Source of the DNA: an uncultured bacterium
GTDB lineage: Bacteria; Bacteroidota; Bacteroidia; Bacteroidales; CAIWKO01
DNA: 36,644 nt
Direction of reading: 5' to 3'
Assembly (NCBI GenBank): GCA_903862465.1
Contig: CAIOYH010000108.1
Span: 1 to 36,644, forward strand
Positions 31,777 to 36,644 of the stretch are shown piece by piece. The notes under the pieces were generated by a model. That model searched no databases. It worked only from the letters and a program-made list of their open reading frames with translations, and was not told the DNA's origin. The position numbers and the translations under genes are program-made. Positions within the stretch are counted from its first letter, which is position 1. The number at the start of each line of letters is the position of its first letter.

Positions 31777-32184
31777 TTATTTTGCTTTCATTTTGTTTCC
31801 CCTTGCCTCATGTGTCACCTCGGCAAGACCTAATGTTTCCATCAGCGGTGGAACATACATACCAAAGCGTCCACGAAGTCCTTTCTTCAATCCATACCAA
31901 CCGCCAATTGGATTTCCTTCCGAACGTCCCCATGCTTCCACAGTTCCTTCCTTGGCAGGTTTTTGCTCATCTGCACTGCCAAGTTCCATCCAATCGCCAT
32001 GCTTTGTAAGCATAGCATGCAGGTCGGCGATGCACCTGTAGTCATAAAGCAAAGCTGTTTTGCCGACCACACAAACCATCACGTCTTTGCCGCCCTTCTC
32101 ATCCTTATACATTTCGTACTCAGATGTCATGGGTGGAGTTTTTAGTTTCCACGGATTCTCTTTTGTTCCTAGTTCTTTTGTCAT
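31777..32184 (-). CDS. Hypothetical soluble protein, 135 aa
   Basis: A compact 135-aa protein (MTKELGTKENPWKLKTPPMTSEYEMYKDEKGG...) without signal peptide or membrane segment. Distinct stretches are VMVCVVGKTALLYDYRCIADLHAML, HGDWMELGSADEQ and WGRSEGNPIGGWYGLKKGLRGRFGMYVPPLMETLG. They look like a conserved small domain; I have an uncertain recollection of a DUF6855-type family. Codon use and base composition are more GC-rich than the lipoprotein gene beside it. It is probably a real conserved gene because of the ordered, low-repetition composition. It lies 85 nt from the DKNYY-like gene; relation unknown. Confidence 0.7.
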   Translation of the reverse strand: MTKELGTKENPWKLKTPPMTSEYEMYKDEKGGKDVMVCVVGKTALLYDYRCIADLHAMLTKHGDWMELGSADEQKPAKEGTVEAWGRSEGNPIGGWYGLKKGLRGRFGMYVPPLMETLGLAEVTHEARGNKMKAK

Positions 32185-32263
32185 GTTGAATTGCTGATTT
32201 GTTTAATAGGCTGAGCTTAAATAAAAATAGTTGAATGAGGCACAGATACGAACCGAAGGGAGC

Positions 32264-33493
32264 TTATTCTTTAATAAATTTCCGAATCACTATTCCTTTT
32301 TCATCCTTAATTTTAATTATATAAATCCCTTTTGAAAAATTTCTCAAACTGATTGTTGTTTCTTGGGTATTGATTTTTATTTCATGCAGGAGTTGTCCTT
32401 CAATATTCAAAATTTGAATTTCCGTATCTTGTGGTGCCTTAATATGGATATACTCTTGGGCAGGATTGGGGTAAACAATACTATTGGAATTTCTATCTAA
32501 TGAATTTTCTTCTAAACCTGTCAGGATATAGCTTTGTTCAAAGGTTCTGAAAGTGCACCCATTATTGTCAGTAGTTATGGCATAATAACTTCCGGGTTGA
32601 GTAATTGTAGCCGTACCATTATTTGATGCATAAGGACTATCATTAAAATACCAATTACAACTTTGGTACCCACTCACAATTAAATCATTGTTAGTTTGGC
32701 TAATTTGAGGCGTACTACTCAAAAGCCCTGTATTGTATAAGCTATCAAATGTAGTTTGGTAAGCTGTATTTTTCAATAATGAATCAACATTGGAAGCAAG
32801 CCCCGGATTATAACTACACAAAATGGGCGATTTTTTAAATATCGTGGTATAAATCACATTGGCTATCAGAAATGAGCCATTTAAAGATGGATGCGTGTCA
32901 TCAGTGTCCCAAAGATTAACCGAAGGATATCCTGAAATGATTTTCTGAAATGCGGGTCCTATAGGGGCAATTATCTGTCCGGCAGTGTCACGTAAAAATT
33001 GATAATTTTGATAAATGGTATCAATAAGGGCGCTTCCCGTACTAGCATAAGGAAGATACCCATTTTTTGGACCGAACCCTGCATACCATATTATATGAGC
33101 ACAGGGATGATAAAACAAGAGTGAATCGCGAATCTTTATATGACCCTCAATGACCAAACTTGAAGATGGAAATTGTCCGTAGTTCAAACAAAACCGCCCC
33201 TGATTGTCCTGCAAAACAAGATAATCCCAATTGTTACTCCGAATAAGTGAATATACAAGTGGATTATTCATGTGTGCCGAAGTCCCCTGCGAAATATCTC
33301 CCACCGAAACACCCCCCGGCATGTGAGAAGCAACCACAACAGCATCGCCTGTACTTTGAGCTATCTGACTAAAAAGTGCAGGTAAGTTGTTTTGACTCGT
33401 AAAGCTATTACCTATAAAGAGAACTTTCGTTGTGTCTTGACCTTTACAATTCATGACAATTAGTATTGATATGACAACTAAAATTTGTTTCAT
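32264..33493 (-). CDS. SGNH-hydrolase-like protein with T9SS sorting domain
   Basis: A 409-aa exported protein. I start at 33493 (MKQILVVISILIVMNCKGQ); an upstream ATG at 33517 adds eight polar residues that spoil the signal. The VMNC could also be a lipobox. Residues about 23-230 form an SGNH/GDSL-like hydrolase: FIGNSFTSQ (nucleophile Ser30), MPGG (60s), QDNQGR, and DTDDTHPSLNG, with Asp199 and His202 as the DxxH pair. From about 255 a beta-rich spacer precedes a T9SS type A tail (VYPNPAQEYIHI...), so secretion through T9SS is likely. It may be an esterase acting on glycans; the substrate is unknown. A TATGTTTG -7 box is at 33538-33531. Confidence 0.82.
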   Translation of the reverse strand: MKQILVVISILIVMNCKGQDTTKVLFIGNSFTSQNNLPALFSQIAQSTGDAVVVASHMPGGVSVGDISQGTSAHMNNPLVYSLIRSNNWDYLVLQDNQGRFCLNYGQFPSSSLVIEGHIKIRDSLLFYHPCAHIIWYAGFGPKNGYLPYASTGSALIDTIYQNYQFLRDTAGQIIAPIGPAFQKIISGYPSVNLWDTDDTHPSLNGSFLIANVIYTTIFKKSPILCSYNPGLASNVDSLLKNTAYQTTFDSLYNTGLLSSTPQISQTNNDLIVSGYQSCNWYFNDSPYASNNGTATITQPGSYYAITTDNNGCTFRTFEQSYILTGLEENSLDRNSNSIVYPNPAQEYIHIKAPQDTEIQILNIEGQLLHEIKINTQETTISLRNFSKGIYIIKIKDEKGIVIRKFIKE

Positions 33494-33530
33494 TACGTCT
33501 GTCTGTTTTGCATACAAAGGAGAAAATTCT

Positions 33531-33538
33531 CAAACATA
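33531..33538 (-). promoter_or_regulatory. -7 box of the SGNH-hydrolase gene
   Basis: TATGTTTG on the minus strand, 38 nt before the ATG at 33493, in the 66-nt gap after the FG-GAP gene. Confidence 0.4.
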
Positions 33539-33559
33539 TACATTTTATAGTTAATCAAC

Positions 33560-36500
33560 TTATAGCTTTACCAATTTCAAAAATGATAACATTCGATTTC
33601 CTTTTACACGGACAAAATAGATGCCTTTTGCCATGTCATGAATATCCATTTTGATTACACTTTCGCTTGAATTCACCTGTTTAACAATTTCACCGTTGAC
33701 TCCAAAAACTGTTACTTCAGCTTGGTCAGTAAAATCTGTTTCGTTCACTTCTACTTGAAAATAATCAGTGGCAGGATTGGGATAGACGCTCACATTCGAT
33801 AATAAGCCATTATCTCCAATTCCACCAATCACGGAAACAACGCTAGTATCAGAAGTCATACAATTGCCATGGTAAACATTCACAAAATAGGTTCCGCTAT
33901 TACTTACAACTATCGTCTGCGTTACTTCTCCATTCGACCAATAATAGGCTGTACCCGTATTACCTGCATTTAATGTCAGGGTTGCCGGTGCTGTTATCGT
34001 GGTGTCATGCGGTAGATTTAAAGTTGGTATAGGTACAACGGAAATGCTTACGGAATCAGTCAGCACATTTCCGCAGGTATCATTTACTGTTACTTGAAAT
34101 GTTCCGCTTTGTGACAGATTGATTCCGGGAGTAGTGGTGTGATTTGCATCCGACCATAAGTACGTTGCAGGATAACCAATTTCTGCATTTACAACAGCAG
34201 TATCTCCTTCACAAATTGTTAGCTGTCCGGGCAAGTTTAAAACATGACCATTATGAATTATAAAAGAAACAGTATCATTGGCAAAAATACTGTCGGCAGG
34301 CAGGAAAACAGCCATTGAAATAGTGTACGTTCCACTACTGGCAAGATCAGCATGATTCGAAAAGGTATAATCAAGGAAACCACTGGGGACTATGGATGCC
34401 ACAACCGCTTCTGTCGGAACATATACACCGTTCACAGCGTAACTCGCTTGGAATCCATGAACGGTATCACTGCCATAATTACGGACACGTATGCTGATAT
34501 TTTCAGTTGATGTAAAGCTGCACGCTGAATGTGGTGCAATCAATAATTCAGGTGAGATGTCTGCATGGTTTCCCTGATAAGCAATGAGACCTCCTTCGGT
34601 AAGTATATTGATATTGTTTACAATGACATTCGTAAATTTCTCACACGTTTGCGAACCGGGCCACCTGACTAATACAGAATCAACCTGAGTTGCATTACCC
34701 AAACCAAAATGAAGCAGATAGGGATCGCCTATCCTAGCACCTCTGCCTGTGCATACTTCGCGCATATATCTATTTCCTGATGCATAAACGATAGCTCTAG
34801 CTCCTAGCGCGAAAGCATTCTGTGTTGTTGAATGTAGGACGATATCAATATAATTATTACCTGATGGTTCATTGTTTTTGTAAAGTGTAATATAGCTGCT
34901 GAAAGCCCCTGTAAGCATATCAAGCCTACCGTCGTTATCAAAGTCAAAAAACAAACAGTCTTCTCCCGAGTTTATTTCCTGTGAGGGGAGATAATATTGC
35001 GTTTTTAGTTCAAACCTATGGTCTGCATTCTGAAGATATAAATCAGAATAACGGCAGTTGTAAAAGTTGGTGATATAAAAATCCAATAAACCATCATTGT
35101 TCACATCTCCCCAACTAGCCCCTGCATGGGTTTCTTCAAACTCTATATCATTTTCAGGTTTGGGAGTTCCTTCAAGGTCGGTGAAATTATATGCCGGAGC
35201 ACCTTCATTGCGATACAAGGTTGTTCCTTGGTGAAGATATTGAACAACGTAAGCAGGGTGGGCAAATTGGGGTAACAAAAGATCCATATCCATATCATTA
35301 TCATAATCAGCCCAAGCGACACCCGTACCATGGTTTGCACCCGTGCCATCCGTGTTAAGGTCAATCAGTTTTTGATAAATCACATTGGTGAATGTAAGAT
35401 TTCCGTTGTTGTGCCACAATTCGTCTTTTTCAAGATAATAATTGGTGACATAAAGGTCCATCATGCCGTCATCATCATAATCAACAAACTGAGAGGCACG
35501 GGTACGTTTGTTGTTAACGGATTGAGTGGGATAAAGCAAAGTAGTCACATCCGTCATGGTTAAATTACCATTGTTCTTGAATAAATAATTGGGCAATGCG
35601 TTGGGATAGGTATTCCACAAACGACCTAAAAACAGGTCGGGATATCCGTCATTATCAATGTCGGCAACGCTGAATGCCTGCGTACTTTTGAAACCGGTAT
35701 TCAAATTAGTGTGTGCTGCAACATAAGCTGTGAAGGTTTCATTGCCATTGTTCTTGTATATGATGATAGATGTATCCAACACATAAACAATGTCGAGCAA
35801 TCCGTCGTTGTCCATATCAGCAAAAGCACTTGCCCATGGTCCCCCACTGATACCTGCAGCCGTTGTAATATCTGTAAAATGACCATGATCATTGCGGTAT
35901 AACAGGTTCCTGCGAATCAGGTCTTGATAGCCATCATTATTGAAATCCCCAACCGAAAAACCACGACAGCTATAGGCGTCCGATAGAATGCCGCTCGGCG
36001 CAGTATAATCCTGAAACCACGATGGATTAGGCAGCACCTCGCGATCTAGAATCACATCAATTTTATAAGCTTTAGTCCCGTTATAATAGGTTCCTCCTGA
36101 ATTCTGAAAAAACTGAAAATAGAAATCGCTACCATTGGAGCCTGCCAAACATAAACCTGTTTGATCCACATTATCAGAAACCAAAGTGGTGTTGGGGCTG
36201 AAATCAGTTACCTGAAGAAAAAATTCATTGTTCGATAAATACAGCGGCTCATTCAGCGTATATTCTATCCTTTGCTCGCCACTTATTGTTTTATGCAGAA
36301 CTACGGCGGGGATAAGCGGCTGTTGCAACCTCGGAATAGCATCGCCTCCCTCATGACCATAAATATTGACACGCACACCACCCGAAGAGGATGCGCCGCC
36401 AAGCGTAATGATGAAAGATTTAATCATTGAAGGTCCCGGCAACTCGAATCGCGCTATCTGCGTTGGATAGTTGAAACTCGTGCTTCCCGAACCCGGCTGA

Positions 36501-36598
36501 TAATGCCTTAGGGTGTCAATAATACCTGCATTAACATAGGAGTTTAGAGACAAAGTGCATACGGAAACCAAAAGTATGCGGTAAAATAGTTTTTTCAT
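33560..36598 (-). CDS. FG-GAP/ASPIC-UnbV secreted protein with T9SS sorting domain
   Basis: A 1012-aa protein. I start at 36598 (MKKLFYRILLVSVCTLSLNSYVNA, a signal peptide); an upstream in-frame ATG adds 15 residues without a hydrophobic core. Residues about 190-590 hold repeated calcium-binding FG-GAP/VCBS units (DFNNDGYQDLI, DMDNDGLLDIV, DIDNDGYPDLF, DVNNDGLLDFY, DFDNDGRLDML), the beta-propeller plan. An ASPIC/UnbV domain follows (about 605-680; CTGRGARIGDPYLLHFGLG, VRWPGS). Ig-like and SprB-like beta domains lie at about 700-935 (ICEGDTAVVNAEIGYPATYLW). The last 75 residues (VYPNPATDYFQV) are a type A T9SS sorting domain. Probably a large cell-surface or adhesive protein. Complete within the window. 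Confidence 0.88.
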   Translation of the reverse strand: MKKLFYRILLVSVCTLSLNSYVNAGIIDTLRHYQPGSGSTSFNYPTQIARFELPGPSMIKSFIITLGGASSSGGVRVNIYGHEGGDAIPRLQQPLIPAVVLHKTISGEQRIEYTLNEPLYLSNNEFFLQVTDFSPNTTLVSDNVDQTGLCLAGSNGSDFYFQFFQNSGGTYYNGTKAYKIDVILDREVLPNPSWFQDYTAPSGILSDAYSCRGFSVGDFNNDGYQDLIRRNLLYRNDHGHFTDITTAAGISGGPWASAFADMDNDGLLDIVYVLDTSIIIYKNNGNETFTAYVAAHTNLNTGFKSTQAFSVADIDNDGYPDLFLGRLWNTYPNALPNYLFKNNGNLTMTDVTTLLYPTQSVNNKRTRASQFVDYDDDGMMDLYVTNYYLEKDELWHNNGNLTFTNVIYQKLIDLNTDGTGANHGTGVAWADYDNDMDMDLLLPQFAHPAYVVQYLHQGTTLYRNEGAPAYNFTDLEGTPKPENDIEFEETHAGASWGDVNNDGLLDFYITNFYNCRYSDLYLQNADHRFELKTQYYLPSQEINSGEDCLFFDFDNDGRLDMLTGAFSSYITLYKNNEPSGNNYIDIVLHSTTQNAFALGARAIVYASGNRYMREVCTGRGARIGDPYLLHFGLGNATQVDSVLVRWPGSQTCEKFTNVIVNNINILTEGGLIAYQGNHADISPELLIAPHSACSFTSTENISIRVRNYGSDTVHGFQASYAVNGVYVPTEAVVASIVPSGFLDYTFSNHADLASSGTYTISMAVFLPADSIFANDTVSFIIHNGHVLNLPGQLTICEGDTAVVNAEIGYPATYLWSDANHTTTPGINLSQSGTFQVTVNDTCGNVLTDSVSISVVPIPTLNLPHDTTITAPATLTLNAGNTGTAYYWSNGEVTQTIVVSNSGTYFVNVYHGNCMTSDTSVVSVIGGIGDNGLLSNVSVYPNPATDYFQVEVNETDFTDQAEVTVFGVNGEIVKQVNSSESVIKMDIHDMAKGIYFVRVKGNRMLSFLKLVKL

Positions 36599-36627
36599 AA
36601 CAGTATGATTTAGTATTTTTATGCAAT

Positions 36628-36635
36628 CAAAAATA
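36628..36635 (-). promoter_or_regulatory. -7 box of the FG-GAP/ASPIC gene
   Basis: TATTTTTG on the minus strand, 30 nt before the ATG at 36598. The -33 region lies beyond the window edge. Confidence 0.35.
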
Positions 36636-36644
36636 AAGTGCAAA

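Overview
The window looks like a chromosomal segment of a Bacteroidota bacterium (broad Sphingobacteria/Chitinophaga/Saprospira type; I cannot place the genus). Three things support this. Four proteins end in a type IX secretion (T9SS) type A sorting domain with a YPNPA-like motif. Many genes start 15-70 nt downstream of a TAnnTTTG -7 box, the Bacteroidota promoter signature. The families are also typical: CotH with a T9SS tail, PCMD, a TonB-dependent receptor with an N-terminal carboxypeptidase-like domain, DUF2752, and ASPIC/UnbV. Intergenic DNA is AT-rich and full of short degenerate tandem repeats. No rRNA, tRNA, CRISPR array or complete insertion sequence was seen.

Layout. 1-1.2 kb: two small lipoprotein genes on the minus strand separated by an attC-like inverted repeat. 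The complete one (495-1067) is bounded by matching core sites at 479-486 and 1086-1093, as in an integron gene cassette. 1.2-2.4 kb: non-coding, with a 21-bp minisatellite and other repeats. 2.4-4.8 kb: a secreted CotH-kinase-like protein. 5.0-6.0 kb: two thioredoxin-fold genes (minus). 6.1-7.1 kb: a stand-alone zinc-ribbon transposase-like protein and a nitroreductase. 7.1-9.3 kb: a minus-strand operon DUF2752 - small membrane protein - nnr. 9.6-14.2 kb: a secreted unknown protein, a YoeB toxin-antitoxin pair, ettA, and an NtrC-like regulator. 14.3-16.7 kb: a TonB-dependent receptor. 17.1-17.8 kb: a secreted protein with a charged tail. 17.9-21.2 kb: spoIID-like then comEC (minus). 21.6-24.5 kb: deacetylase-like, FemAB/GNAT-like and upp. 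24.6-30.1 kb (minus): an HMA metal-binding protein, a PCMD T9SS protein, a second ABC-F ATPase and a TMTC-like membrane TPR protein. 30.4-30.9 kb: a Spo0M/arrestin-like protein. 31.1-36.6 kb (minus): a DKNYY-like lipoprotein, a 135-aa unknown, an SGNH hydrolase with T9SS tail and an FG-GAP/ASPIC-UnbV/T9SS protein.

Most of the window is housekeeping or envelope-related: redox (thioredoxins, nitroreductase, Nnr), ribosome-associated ABC-F factors, DNA uptake (ComEC), and surface or secreted proteins. The accessory signals are the cassette-like structure at the left end, the minisatellite next to it, the YoeB module, the stand-alone transposase-type zinc ribbon, and dispersed composite repeats. 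I did not find a clear new defence or biosynthetic system. The cassette-like structure is the strongest non-routine observation.
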